Of a stretch of 64,000 bases of DNA, positions 20,952-32,962 are shown piece by piece. The notes below the pieces were generated by a model. That model was not told the DNA's origin. It saw nothing but the letters and a program-made list of their open reading frames with translations, and did no database searches. The stretch lies in contig PCDI01000003.1 in assembly GCA_002778195.1 (NCBI GenBank), positions 682,001 to 746,000 of the forward strand, given 5' to 3'. The position numbers were made by a program, and so were the translations under genes. The first letter of the stretch is position 1, and each line of letters begins with the position of its first letter. The stretch is from Raffaelea ambrosiae (lineage: Eukaryota > Ascomycota > Sordariomycetes > Ophiostomatales > Ophiostomataceae).

Positions 20952-22629
20952 TTAAGCAAAGGCACCCACGATCGACATGCCGGCAGCTGTGAAAAAGAAA
21001 ACCGTGTTAGCATTGCAAACAACCAGCAGCTGATCTTCAACAGAGTCCTCGCTGTAAGCAGTACTTACCACCGGCCAAAACAAAGCAGAAGGCACTGATC
21101 TTGTCCTTCTTCATCATGGTCCGGTTGGCCTCGTCAGACAGGAAGTCGTTGGCCAGCAGGTCAACCAGAGCAGCATAGAGCAGAAGACCAGACGAGCTGC
21201 ATAGTGAGAAAGAGACATTAGCGTTCTGGTTCTTCTTAGTTCTCGGACAGTTGGGCGTCCACACGTACATGGCATTGAAGACGCCGACAATGATCAAGCC
21301 AAAGGCGCTGTTGGGGTCGTAGGTGTTGCGCGTGAACAGTCCAATGGCCTGGCCAATGGGTGCCGTTGTGCCAAAGGCAACAACGAGCAGCCACGGGCGA
21401 ACGCTGCCGCGCTTGTACGGCACAGATGCGATACGGGAGCCGAGGCCGAGACCCTCGAACATCTGGTGAAATAGGATGGCGACGAGCAGAATAATGAAGC
21501 CGTCAATGGTTATCGAGATAGTCATGCCCACGAACACCGAGTGGAACAGGATACCGCCCTCCAGGAGTGTAATGTCCATCGACATCTTCTTGTACACCAT
21601 AGGGTCCACCGGGTTGCCCGCGTCATCACGGTAGGGAGACTCGCTGAGAGGCTGGTCGACCTGGCTGTTGCCACTGTTGTTGCTCTGCTTGGATGAGGCG
21701 GACGACGACGACATCGAGGACGGAAGACGGTCGGTGATCATGCGGGTCAGAGCCAGGCGCTCGCGCACATACTGCTCGTAGAAGACCAGGAACCAGTCCG
21801 GCATCTCCGACTTGGGCTGCATCGTCGTCTGCGTGGGTGTTTCCGAGTTTGACGTCTGGAATCCGGCCAGTTTTGCCTCCTGCTGGAAGCGGTACTCATC
21901 ATCGTAGGCCTTCTGTGCTAGCTTCTTCTCATAGTCGATCGGGTCGTCGATCTCAAAGCTGGACCGTGGCTCATAGCGAGGTGGACGAGGCGGCGGAGGT
22001 CCGCTAGGGAGCGTTGTTGGCTCTTCAAACCCCATGGGACCACCGTGAGAGTGCCCATGACCACCAAGCTTGGTATTGATGTACATCTCGACAACAAACA
22101 GGCAAAACATGGAACCCATCATGATGACACCAGGCATGGGGGGGTAGTTATCGGTGAAGAGGTCCGGCAGGCAGGGGTTCAACAAGTTTCCAAAGGCCGT
22201 GGGGAGTAGCTGGGCCAAGTTAGATATTCATTTAACTCTGGCGGATAGTGTGTGTCCAAGAGTCCTTACATGAACGAAAGCAGTCGCAATCAGCACACCT
22301 GTGCCAAAGTGCTTGCAGGCAAAGAAAACCTTGGGCGGAATCTTCATCCATGAGATCTTCTTGGCCACAACAGGGAAGCCAGCTCCTATGGAAATGAGGA
22401 GTTCCGTTAGTACATTTTAATATTTGATTTAGGTCATAAGACCAGTGTCCTATCTTACCGAAGATGGAGGCACCCAGAACCAAGACTATGGTGTTGTGTT
22501 AGCTGGAGTGTTTCTATTTCACAAGGCCGTTTCTTGGTATCACTTACAAAGGCCGGCGACATGGATGCCCACGTCGTACTCTCCAACCTCACCCTCGCTA
22601 CCGCAGACGGGCTTCTCCATTGCATCCAT
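20952..22629 (-). CDS. ZIP-family zinc/iron transporter
   Basis: Six exons on the minus strand: 22629-22548, 22485-22459 (27 nt), 22385-22270, 22209-21269, 21196-21069 and 20986-20952; 442 residues. ZIP proteins bring Zn2+ or Fe2+ into the cytosol. The helix motif TAFVHLLPTAFGNL spans an exon junction and is diagnostic. The fourth-helix metal site is read as HSVFVGMTISITID and the next as LFHQMFEGLGLGSRI. A histidine-rich HGHSHGG segment and a long Pro/Ser-rich loop lie between helices III and IV. C-terminal block AISSGLLLYAALVDLLA and the tail AAGMSIVGAFA finish the protein. The start MDAMEK is the first ATG in frame; a second lies 9 nt downstream. Eight membrane helices are expected. It is plausibly a Zrt-type plasma-membrane zinc importer, but iron or broad specificity cannot be excluded. 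Confidence 0.9.
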
Positions 22630-25451
22630 GATTGTTGCTGTTGGCTAACGATGGTAGTGGTAAAGAACAGTTTCCTAACGGCTCAGCCGTATTCTCAAAA
22701 TAAAATAAAAAAAAGGCAAAAAGAGAGAGAATTAAAGGAGGATATAAAAAAAATACCAGAAGCCACCCGGCGGCTTGAAGGTAAAAGGGGGAAGAAGAGA
22801 AAGAGAAAGAAAAGAAGGGAAGAAAGGGAAGAAATAAAACAGCCTCAGGTGAGATGAGGTGGGAAGAAAAGAGGAGAGGAAAGAAGGAGAGAAAAAAAAA
22901 AGGGAAGGTAGAAACGAAGATTAAAAGGACCAAGACAAGAAAGAGAGGGGAGGGGGTCAATAAAAGAGTCAAAATTCCCGAGACAAGACAAACCAGAAAA
23001 CAAACAAGACAGCAGGATGTGTTGTACCGTGCCTAAGGTCTGGCTGGCTCAGGCGATGTCTGTATCCAAAGAGTTAAAAAAAAAGAATGAGCTGCTGAGG
23101 GATCGTCGTCTGTATCTCTTGGCTCTGTCTCTCCTTTGTGTGCGTGTGTTCTGTTTACTGTTCAGACACCCTTCTCTCTCTTGCCGTCTCACCATGTTCT
23201 CTCCCAAAGTGCAAGCATTTTCCTCGCATCGAGTGGACAGAACTGCAGGATGCGGTCCTTGCCACCTCGCGTCCACCCCTTCTCTGTTTAGCACAGGCAA
23301 CTACACCCGCCGATCTTCGGTCAATCTGTAATATCTGCAACGATACGAAGCATATCACGATGCAGAGTGGGCTATCAACCAGCAAGAAGAGAAAGAGGGA
23401 CGTCGAAACAGTCACCTGACAAGCAGAGAAACGGGCTATGGGCACCTCTGGCAATAAGAAAACAACGCCAAGGCCCCAAACAGGTCTGTTCCACGGCAAA
23501 GAAGTCACAGCATGATTGATGGTCCGGTGGAGCCTTCGAGCCTTCGTCATGCTTCTGAGCCACGGTCAAAGAATTTGAGGAAACCGGAGACAGGATACCA
23601 AGGCACAGAGTGCAACAAGAACTGCAGCTTTTCCCACGGCTTACCGCATGCCTGTTCTCTGGTTCGTTCCATGATCGGGCGGCACAGAAAGAAAAAGAAG
23701 AGGAATAGCAAAAACAGTGTGAAAACTCACCCCCCCTTCTATTTTGGTCTTTGCTCTATGTTCATCGACCACGGTGCCACTTTTGGATTTTCCAGTGCCA
23801 TGATGGACAGTCATAGCCCGGCCCAGAAGGATTGCTCATTTGCATAACTCTATGCTCCTTCTTTGTGGGCATGCATGGTGTCGATGAGGGAAACCAACTG
23901 CGATCTCTCTTGCACGCAGAGCAAGCAAGACTGAAGCTCGGAGTGTCCATAGAGAGCGCAACAGCAAAACCGCCTACGTCTCCCATCCCAGCAGCCTCGT
24001 GCGTTCGTTTCACGCGGAGTCCTCCCGCAAGAATAAGGCTCGGCCAAACCTTTCTTTGCGACCCCCCATTGCGGAGAATTCGAAGAGGTATTGTATCGGG
24101 ACCTCTACCCCCCTCGCCGCCTACCCTTGTTAGCGTGCCCCCGTGCAGTCCTATCTCTGTTACTGCAGCTGCGCAGTTTCCCCATATCACTGCTGTGCAT
24201 GTACATAGTACTAGCAGCGCCTTTTTGCCAAGAGCCTGTGCACACGTCGTTGTCGTACGCGGCTTTTCCGTGCTTCCGCTCAACCCCTGTATCCCGAAAG
24301 AGGAAGGCGACGCTAGGCTTGCCGGATCTCAAAGCGCCAGCAACCCAATCTGGATGCAACGGTGAGGCCACACTTGGTCCTCTCTACCAGCGTAAATGTT
24401 GGTTTTACATGGACTCGTATAGGTCCTGACGGGTGGAGACACACAGGAGAGAACCCGACGATGGCATGGGATATCAGCGATGATCTCTTCTTGTCGCGGA
24501 GAGAAGGGCCGGAAGTGTGGCATAAAACTCCCCGAGTCACACATGAAGAAGCCAAAAAGGTGCGAATTCTGATGTTGATGTTTCTTGGCGACTTGGCGGT
24601 GTTTCGACTGGGAAGGAGAATACAACATGATTGAGAGAATGGAGGGCAGAGTGTCAAGGCATGCACAGTACGATGATCTATCTCGTGTGGGAAGGATTGT
24701 GTGAGTTTGAATAAGTTCTTGGCGAGGCAGAGTTGGTTGCAAAGAGAAGCTGGGTGGAACAAAAGGAAGACGGCTTTCCTTGAAGCCAAGGCTTTCTTGG
24801 CGTCTGAGCGGCTCTTGAAGAACAGACGCCAAGAGACAACCCCAAACCAGCAAATGTCACAGGAAACAGGGACAGCCGAGGCGCCAATGGCAAGAACATT
24901 GAGAACAGTGGGTATCAGGAAGGATGATTTGAAATTGTTGAAGACCAAGACAAGTGTCGCGTGATGATGCTCTTGTCCTGGACGAGAGTGAAGTGACTTG
25001 CTTTCGCCGTCGTGGTTGCCGTTTTGGTTTCTCGAGAGCCCCGGTCGTAACGTGATATTCCACGTGACCATTACGTATTGGCATTTACATAATGCCGCGA
25101 AAAGCTGACCCGCCTAGGAAAGACCGACATCGCGATCCCGCCCGTGCGGCGCTCAACAAAATTGACTCTAGTTTCTTCTTCCTCTCGGGAAGCCGTTGAG
25201 CTGGCCAACAGACTCGAATTTGTGTCTCCGGTCTCTTGGCTGTTCCCCCTTTTGCTTCTCGTCACCATGGGCCAACCGCCGGGCTGTTTCCTCTCTGTAC
25301 TCGTATAAGCCACACAGAAGCAGTCCAAGACAAGAGCAGCATAGCGCAGAGAAAGCGTTCCATCCCGACGCCCTTGTTTCAGGGGGGAAAACAGCAGACG
25401 GACCCACGAATAGAGCAACAGCAAAGACCACCAAAAAAAAAGTCCCATACC
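22630..25451. other. Long divergent promoter region, ZIP / SAC phosphatase
   Basis: About 2.8 kb. 22690-22960 is strikingly purine-rich (AAGAGAAAGAAAAG-like), i.e. the CT-rich leader of the ZIP gene. Between 23.5 and 25.1 kb there are open frames up to 252 codons, but none shows a domain, codon bias or splice-supported extension. No gene supported. Confidence 0.5.
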
Positions 25452-28400
25452 ATGCCCGTCTTGGCCCGCAAGATAATTGTCTGTGCCGCCCCGGACAGTC
25501 TGATCCTCCACCCATTACCGTCCAGGAAGGACCAGCGGGGCGGCTCATCGGTCAAGATCCGTTACGGCGACAATGCGCTCTCGACGGCGACCCGGGACTC
25601 GAGTCTCGAGTCCAAGCCCAACGAGAGCTTCGAAGCCTTTGGCATTGTTGGTACGCGGGAGGAGAACAAAGGGGAAATCCCCAGCTCATGAACCCCTGCT
25701 CAGAAATGCTGATATCGTCATTAGGCCTAATCACTGTTGCCAAGCTGAGCTACCTGATCTCCATTACCCGACGACAGCATGTAGCGACCATCCGCGGGTA
25801 CCCTGTCTATGTTGTCACCGAGGTCGCCATCACGCCCTGCGCTACCTACAAAGACGCCGCCGCCGCCGTAGCTGAGACGTCCCAGCAACACCGCCGACGG
25901 GCCGATAACGACGACGATAGCGACAGTGACGACGATAGTGGCTTAGACAGCAGCGAGAGCGACAGCGAGGAGGACGACGACGACCCATCGTTTTGGGCGG
26001 ACGATATTGGCCATGACACTACCACGGGTGGTGGTGAACAAGAAGACGGGGCTGTGTCCACCAACGGCGGGCTTGCGCCACCCACGGCTAGGGACGGCCT
26101 CAACAGCATCAGCTACCACAGCAAGAATGCCAGCAGCAGCAGCATCGCGGAGGATGTCATCTCGCGCAGAGGTAGCTATGGCCGTTTCGCTCAGAGCTGG
26201 TTCAGTCGTGGCGGCTGGCGCGAAGAACAGAAGAGGCTGATGGGCTTGACAGGCGACGGGAAGCCGGTCCAGGCATCAGACCAACAAGCAGCAGCAGCCA
26301 CGGCGACAAGAGACGACCGGCAGACCAGCAGGCAGCTGTCGTCGCCGAATGACGAAGAACAGGAGAGTGCCGTGGCCAGCGGCACCGATACACCCTCCTC
26401 CTCGTCCATCTCGGCTGCTGCCGGCGGCGGCGGCGGCGGCGGCGACGGCGCGGCTCCGACCACCACCACCAATACCACCGAAGACAGCGCCGCCCTCAGT
26501 CTCCTGCCCAAACTTTTGCGGACCACACAGATGCTTTTTGGCTCGTCGCGCGCGTTCTACTTCTCGTACGACTACGACATCACCCGCAGCCTCAACCGGC
26601 AGTCCAGGGCCCGGTGGAACGACCTGCCGCTGCACAAGCTGGTGGATCCGCTGTACTTTTGGAACCGAAACGTCATCCAGCCGTTCGTGAGTATTGGTGC
26701 CGACGCGCTGGTTCTACCGCTGATGCAGGGCTTCGTCGGGCAACGGTCCTTTGTGGTCGACAGCAACCCGCCGCAGCAGGAAGAAGGCGCCAAAGACGCC
26801 GTGGAGTTGAGCGACTTTTCGTACAACTTTAGCGGCGCAGACGCGATACAGCTGCCTGCGGCGAAGAAGGCAGCGACAGAAGACGGGGAAAAGGGGGCTG
26901 TGCGGAGGGCATCAGAGAGGCAATTCGACATCACGTTGATCTCGCGGCGGTCGGTGAAGCGCGCCGGCCTGCGGTACCTGCGCCGCGGTGTCGACGAGGA
27001 CGGCAACGTGGCCAACACGGTGGAAACCGAGCAGATCCTCAGCCGGTCAGCAGACCAGCCGAGCCGACACCACCAGGAGCTGCTGCGGATCCCTTGCAAC
27101 AAGACGTACTCGTTTGTGCAGATGCGCGGCAGCATCCCCCTCTTCTTCACACAGTCGCCCTTTTCCCTCAAGCCGGTACCCCAGATCCAGCACTCGCTGG
27201 CGACCAACTTTGTGGCCCTCAAGAAACACTTTGACGGCTTGCGGCGGCAGTACGGACGCCTGCAGATTGTGAACCTGGTGGAGAAGCACGGCGTCGAGGA
27301 GGCCCTGGGTACGCAGTACATGCGGGGCGTGCAGCGATTGAACGAGGAGGCGGCGGCGGCGGCGGCAGCGTCTGCCCCAACCGACCAGCAGGTGCCCTTT
27401 GAGTGGTTCGACTTCCATGCCGCCTGCCGCGGCATGAAGTTTGAGAACGTGGCGCTGCTGCTGGAGAAGCTGGCCCGGGAACTGGAGCGGCTGGGCAGCA
27501 CGGTCGCCGAGGACGATCCGAACCGGGCCAGCGCCACCAATGCCGACGAGGCACAGCCGCCGCCGTCGCCGCTGAGCAACGGACAGCTCCTGTGCGAGCA
27601 AAAGGGCGTGCTGCGCACCAACTGCATGGACTGCCTGGACAGAACAAATGTGTGCCAGAGCTCGTTTGCCAAGTTCATGCTGGACGTCCAGCTGAAAGAG
27701 CAGGGGTTCGACATGACGCTGCAGCGCGACCAGGAGAACGCGTGGTTCAACACGCTGTGGGCGGACAACGGTGATGCCATCTCGAAGCAGTATGCGTCGA
27801 CGGCGGCGATGAAGGGCGACTATACGCGCACGCGGAAGCGCGACTACCGCGGGGCGCTCACCGATGCCGGGCTTTCCCTGACACGGTTCTTCAATGGGTA
27901 TGTAGGATGGTTTATTGTGTTTTAGCTGTTTTGTGATTTTGCCGTTCTCTTCTTTCCTTCTTTCCTTCTTTCTCTTTTTCTTTCATTTTGTCCGTCCTCC
28001 CTCGGATCTCTCTAACTTTCCCCAGTATTGTCAACGACTTCTTCCTCCAGACGACCATCGACTTCCTCCTGGGCAATGTCACAGACCAGATCTTTGACGA
28101 GTTCGAGGCCAACATGATGACCAAGGACCCGGCCATGTCCATGACCAAGATGCGCGAGCAGGCCATTGACCTGTGCCAGCGCCGCGTCGTCGCCGACGAT
28201 ACCGAGGAATTCGTCGGCGGCTGGACGCTGCTGGCGCCGCACGACGCCGACGCCAGCCTGGTCGCGCCGCCCTTTGAGGAGGTCGTGTTGCTGCTGACCG
28301 ATGCGGCCCTGTATCTGTGCCGCTTCGATTGGAACCTCGACAAGCTGTCGTCGTTTGAGCGCGTCGCGCTGAGCCACGTCGTGTCCATTACGCTGGGCAC

Positions 28401-29034
28401 GTACATCTTGTCAACGGTGTCGGCCATGCAGACCGACGAGGCCCGCAACGTCGGCTTCATGGTGTCGTACCAGCCCGGGCGCCATGACATTTTGCGCGTC
28501 AACACGCGCTCGCTGTCGAGTCTCCACGTGGAAGCCGGCGGTGATGCGGACGGGACGACGACAGAGATCACCAACAGCAGCAGCAGCAATGACGGCGGTG
28601 CCTCTACGACGACGACGACGTCGACAACAACAGCAGCAGCAGAAACAGCGACAACAGCAATAGCAGCTGCAACCTCCCCTTCTGCGTTTGTCAGTTTCCT
28701 GACCCGGCGTCCAGCACCTCCGCCGATGAAACGTCTCGCATTCAAGGCCTTGTATGCCGACACGTCCAAGGCCACCTCGGCCGCCGCCGCAGCCAACGAA
28801 CACGGTCCCAAGCAGACCGAGATGGAACAGGTGGCGGCGATTGCGGCTGAGATTGAGCGGCTGGTTCTGCAGACGCGGCCGCCGTCACCATCGACCGGAG
28901 CTGCCAGCGGAGGCAACGCCGAGCACAAGTCGATTGTAGTGCGCGGGGACATTGTCTCGCTGACCGAGGCGCGGCGGAGCACGGGCTTGCTGGGCCACCT
29001 GGGACACTCGCTGAAGAAGCTGGTGTGGGCATGA
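25452..29034 (+). CDS. SAC-domain phosphoinositide phosphatase with hSac2 domain
   Basis: Three exons, 25452-25650, 25725-27897 and 28026-29034; 1126 residues. SAC phosphatases remove phosphates from PI4P or other phosphoinositides. The catalytic CX5R loop is RTNCMDCLDRTN, with Cys about 700 and Arg about 706. SAC core motifs include FYFSYDYDITRSLNRQ (about 340) and FVQMRGSIPLFFTQ (about 531). After the core, FVGGWTLLAPHD...LYLCRFDWNLDKL marks an hSac2 domain (about 845-960), as in INPP5F/Sac2. The C-terminus lacks the two membrane helices of yeast Sac1, so it is probably peripheral. An insertion of about 200 low-complexity residues (Asp/Ser/Glu, Gly and Thr runs) splits the N-terminal SAC region at about 110-320, and a Thr/Ser/Ala tract interrupts the hSac2 tail. 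Start MPVLARKIIVCAAPDS was chosen because translation upstream has no similarity and lies in leader sequence. Confidence 0.9.
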
Positions 29035-29306
29035 AGAATAAGAGAGAGAAAGATCCCTCTTTTTTGGCTCACGATACTTATTATAATATCTCTTTATACA
29101 CGAGATGACCGAGAAGACACGGACGGATACACACTCACGAGAACTTATACATATATAATAATGATGATCTTGCATTGGTATGCGCGTTGTTCTTTTCTGA
29201 TTTTGTTCGAGCACGGTTTCAAATCGGTTTGATTTTTTTGCTTATTTTTGGTTCTTCCTTTGGTTGGGGTTCTTCTTTCGTGCCTCGTCTGCGTCTCTTT
29301 TCCCGT

Positions 29307-30644
29307 TTATGTGCGCACATACAAGTGCACCTGGTACCGCATATCTTCCAGACGGATGGGGTAACCCAGCGACTGTGGCAGGCGGAACCAGATGCTATCG
29401 TCCTGGTGGAGCTTGGTCCAGGCTGGCGAAGAGGAGCCCGCTTCAGCGGATTCTTCCGTGCCGGTGCCACTTGTGTTCGCGCTGCCACTCGCATCCTGCA
29501 GCAAGACCTTGTCGAGAAGCCAGCGCATGGGGTAGCGGCGTGCCTGGGCACCCAGAGAAGTCTCCGCATAGCTGCTCGGGCTGTCAACGACGAGCAGCAG
29601 CGTGCCGGCTGGAGCGGCTGCTGTCAGGCGCAGAAGAAAGATGGTCGCCGGACCGATCCCGCCGCCGGTGAAGAGTTCGTTGAGCGTGAAAAAGAGGGTG
29701 ACAAGGGTAGTGGTGGTTTTCGTCGTCGCCGTCGCCGTGGCCGCCGCCGTTGTCCTCTGGCTGGCGTTCGTAGCATCGCCGACAAGCAGCGTCTTCATGG
29801 CCTCGTCATCGACCCGGAGGATGTCCTGCTGGAGCACGGCAACGTGCTCCAGACGCTCTGCCGGCTCTACCAAGGCCGGTCTGGTCCTTCCGTCTGTGGT
29901 TGCGGTCGTCATGGCCTCGCGCAGCTTGTCCACGACGCTTCCCCAAGGTCCAGAGTCCACCAGGGCGAGGCTGTCCTGGGTGCTGTTCCCGCTCCTACTG
30001 GACAGTACTGAACCAAATGCTACGGCCTCGGCAGCACCACCGCCAACGGCGACCATGCGGAGAGAGTGTGTCTGTTCCTGCGGGCTGTCCTTGTTGTCAG
30101 GTGCGCTTGCATCTGTTTTGATATCTGTGCCTGCATCGTCGGAGGGCTGGCTCCTCGCCCAGTGCCCTTGCACCAGAGGGCTGCGCAGGATAGCAGCATA
30201 GCAGAGAGCACGAGTCGGGCTCCATCGCGCTGCATATGCGTCCAGAGGGTTCACATCCGAGGTGCCGTCTTCCAGTTGTTGCTGATTGCCGTTAAATGCG
30301 CCTTCGAAGTCCCGTTCAAACAAGGCGCGCTTTACAGCCTGCAGGGTAGCCGTCAGATGCGGCGAGGCCAGGGTGGGCCCCAGGGCGCGGCTGAATACAT
30401 CCAAAAGACGCTGTTGATGCGTAAACGGCAGTGCAAGTTGCTGGGGTTCGTTGTTGTTGCTGGTGGTGGTAGAGGTGGCCGTCGCCTTGCCGTCTGGCAC
30501 AGCTCCTGTTACGCCTCCATGGCGGGCGCTGTTACCGGCCGCTGGTTTGCGGACTGGCGGACGGGAAGACTCTTTGAAGGGAGCTCCTGCTGACCCTCTT
30601 CCTTTGCTTTTCCCCCCCGGAGCGCCTCCACGGTGCTTTGCCAT
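29307..30644 (-). CDS. BMT6: BMT6-type 25S rRNA (uridine-N3)-methyltransferase
   Basis: Single exon, 445 residues, convergent with the SAC gene across 272 bp. Bmt6 family enzymes (PF11312) use S-adenosylmethionine to methylate a uridine of large-subunit rRNA in the nucleolus. Evidence: a basic, Gly/Ser-rich N-terminus, the PFTHQQRLLDVFSRAL segment near residue 75, a Rossmann glycine loop MVAVGGGAAEAVAFGS near 195, LFFTLNELFTGG, and the characteristic C-terminus SLGYPIRLEDMRYQVHLY. Low-complexity inserts of Thr/Ala (TTAAATATATTKTTTT) interrupt the domain. It is divergent from the transketolase gene. Family assignment rests on remembered motif patterns, so the exact target uridine is inferred from the yeast homologue. 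Confidence 0.75.
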   Translation of the reverse strand: MAKHRGGAPGGKSKGRGSAGAPFKESSRPPVRKPAAGNSARHGGVTGAVPDGKATATSTTTSNNNEPQQLALPFTHQQRLLDVFSRALGPTLASPHLTATLQAVKRALFERDFEGAFNGNQQQLEDGTSDVNPLDAYAARWSPTRALCYAAILRSPLVQGHWARSQPSDDAGTDIKTDASAPDNKDSPQEQTHSLRMVAVGGGAAEAVAFGSVLSSRSGNSTQDSLALVDSGPWGSVVDKLREAMTTATTDGRTRPALVEPAERLEHVAVLQQDILRVDDEAMKTLLVGDATNASQRTTAAATATATTKTTTTLVTLFFTLNELFTGGGIGPATIFLLRLTAAAPAGTLLLVVDSPSSYAETSLGAQARRYPMRWLLDKVLLQDASGSANTSGTGTEESAEAGSSSPAWTKLHQDDSIWFRLPQSLGYPIRLEDMRYQVHLYVRT

Positions 30645-32962
30645 TTGTGGATGGAAAAGCTCTGGACTATGGAGTCATCTTGTGGGAAAGAGAGACTAAA
30701 CAGTAATAGTGCACATCGTGTTGCATATCATGGTGGTTTTGGGAGGTGGGAGCAGGGAAACACAAACGGGCTACTGCAAAAAGAGGAGAAAAAAAACCCC
30801 CCATGAAAAAGCCCAGGCAAAGTTTGAACCCATAGAAAAAAAGGTTTCGTGATGGCGTCCAACCGCCAAATTGTGCGCCTCGGGTCTAGACTAGTCCCAT
30901 CTGAGACCAGTCAGACAATGCACCGTAGCGTGTTATACAGTGCAGGCAGAGGAGGACGGCCATCAGCACGCCTGTTACGGCCGTGACACGGCACATGGGA
31001 ATTTGAGTGTTGTGGAGGCTGTCTCCTGGAACGGGTTGTGAAACTGAAACACAGGCCAGAGTCGTGAGAGGTGAAAAAGGCATCACTTTTGGGTTGGACA
31101 AAGTCACAGAACACATAGCACGGAAACCAAGTCTTGTGTTTCTCTCATATCTCTTCTCAACCGGATGCCTCTTGCTTTGAACGGCAGTGCGCATTCTTCA
31201 CCTTCGTGACCGCGTTAGTTGAGGACTTAATCACAACTCGGGCACGCTTTCCACTTAGCCTCTTTTCCCGGGCTCGCTGTTTCTTTCTCTCTTTTTTCGC
31301 CCTTGCGACCCCATTCCTCCACTTTTGGCTCCCTTGTGATTCTTTGCCCGCCAATGGTGGCGCCGTAAGCCAACCAGTGTCTCAAAGCCAGCGGTTCCCA
31401 ATATCCGCAATAAAGACAGCCCGAGCTGTCGGCGGAACCTGGGGAAGATAGAGGTAAGAAGAGTCAGTTTCTGCTTTCTGGTAGCACCTCCCGCCGGACG
31501 CCCAGGCTAGCCAGCACGAGGCACGACGCCGGCGAGTAGGCGGCATGGGTGCATTTGCGCGCTTTCGCCGTTTGATCGAAGATGGCAAAAAAAGAAAATG
31601 AAGCTCGATATTTTTTTGAAGGGGAAGAGCTTTTATTGTTTTTTTTTTCCTGAAAATATAAATAAATAAATATTTGAAGCAGAAATCATTGGCTCTACCT
31701 GCACGGAAGCCGCCTCCCACTATCATGTTTATGTCATCCGTGCCTTCCTTCCCTCCCTGGAGGTCTTCGTGCTGCCCCTTATACGAGCCGTCTTATATGA
31801 GTTGCCGTTGGCCTGACTGAGCTCGAAACGTGTTTCTGGCGCTGCTTGATCAGCCTGCACGGCAGGCACGGCAGGCAACGCTGTTTGGGCGGTCTGTATT
31901 GGCCTTATTGGCCTTGTTTATCTCCCTTGGTATCAGCATCAGCCTGTTTTGGAGGGGCAGAGATCCCCTGCCAATGGCTCTGCTCGTAGTGGGGGGGGGG
32001 GCAGTAGGAGGCAAACAGACGTCACCTCCCGCTCGCTTGGTGGCGTTGGCGAGACAGCTGCATGGACGTGTCAGGAACTTTTTGGCCCTTTTCTGGTGAT
32101 GTCACAGCCAAGCGAGACCAGGAGACTCTTGGCCAGTCATACTAGGTCGATCGAGAGACTGGCCAGTGATGTACACACAAAAGCACACCAGACAGGCCGG
32201 ACAGGCCAGCATATGGCCAGCCAGGAAGTGGCCAGAAAGACCAGGCAGGCCCGGACGGCCCGACTAGGAAGGGGCGACGCACTGCTCGCTCACTCACGCC
32301 CACGCTCTCGATATTTGCTCCTTCCACCGCCCATCTCGATAACGCCATGTCGAAAAAAGAGTCTTCATCGCTGCCCATAACGCCTTCCCGTTTGGTCGTG
32401 ATTTCACCACATTCGCGGGCAGGAGCACCTGTTAAGCGGGCAAAAGTTTTGGAGAATAACCCCACCTGGCTGGCCAGAAGCAGCAGCCACGACCGACATC
32501 GTCAATTTTCCCATGGCCCATACATAGTAGTTGGGTATGTGCTCGTAGCTCGTAGTCCACCCTGACGGGGAGGTTCGCCCTTGGCGGAAGCTTGCCCCAA
32601 ACAGCACGCGGCTTTAATGCACGATCGGCCAGCTCAAGCAACCAAAACAGGTCCAAGCAAGACCCCCAAAAAGCGGCCCTCGTCTCGCGTCGTGGTGACC
32701 CCTCCGATGTTGCTCCATTAGTGTTGTTTCTGCTTGCTCAGTTTTTTTTCCCCTGCTTATACTATTATTATTATTTGATTATTTGTCCATCGCTCCTTCC
32801 CCCAACGTTTTAACTTTTATTTTCTCTCCTGCCTCTCCTTTTTCACTCGTTCCCTCTTCTTTCCTCTATTCTTCTTTTCTCTCTCCCCCTCTCTACAACC
32901 CTCTCCATCATTCACATCCGCACCTCTTCCACCCCTCCTCAGCCAGCTTAACATCAGCCATC
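30645..32962. other. Long divergent promoter region, BMT6 / transketolase
   Basis: About 2.3 kb without a supported gene. It holds a T/A-rich patch near 31600-31675, a cluster of GGCCAG hexamers at 32131-32235, a run of G at 31991-32000 and the pyrimidine-rich transketolase leader (about 32805-32945). Confidence 0.55.
32131..32235 (+). repeat. Clustered GGCCAG hexamers
   Basis: Five exact GGCCAG copies at 32131, 32161, 32204, 32215 and 32230, interspersed with CAGGCC variants. Spacing is irregular, so this is not a simple tandem array. Confidence 0.55.

Noticed and set aside
24313..25071. A 252-codon minus-strand frame upstream of the SAC gene
   Set aside because: No recognisable domain, no codon bias like neighbouring genes and no splice-supported extension. 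It remains possible but unsupported.
30805..30900. A possible tRNA (GGGTTCAAA resembling a B box on the minus strand)
   Set aside because: The acceptor and T-arm stems do not pair, and no matching A box is in place.
30886..31194. A 102-codon minus-strand frame ending in a hydrophobic helix
   Set aside because: One transmembrane-like segment alone is weak; composition and start context gave no support for a gene.
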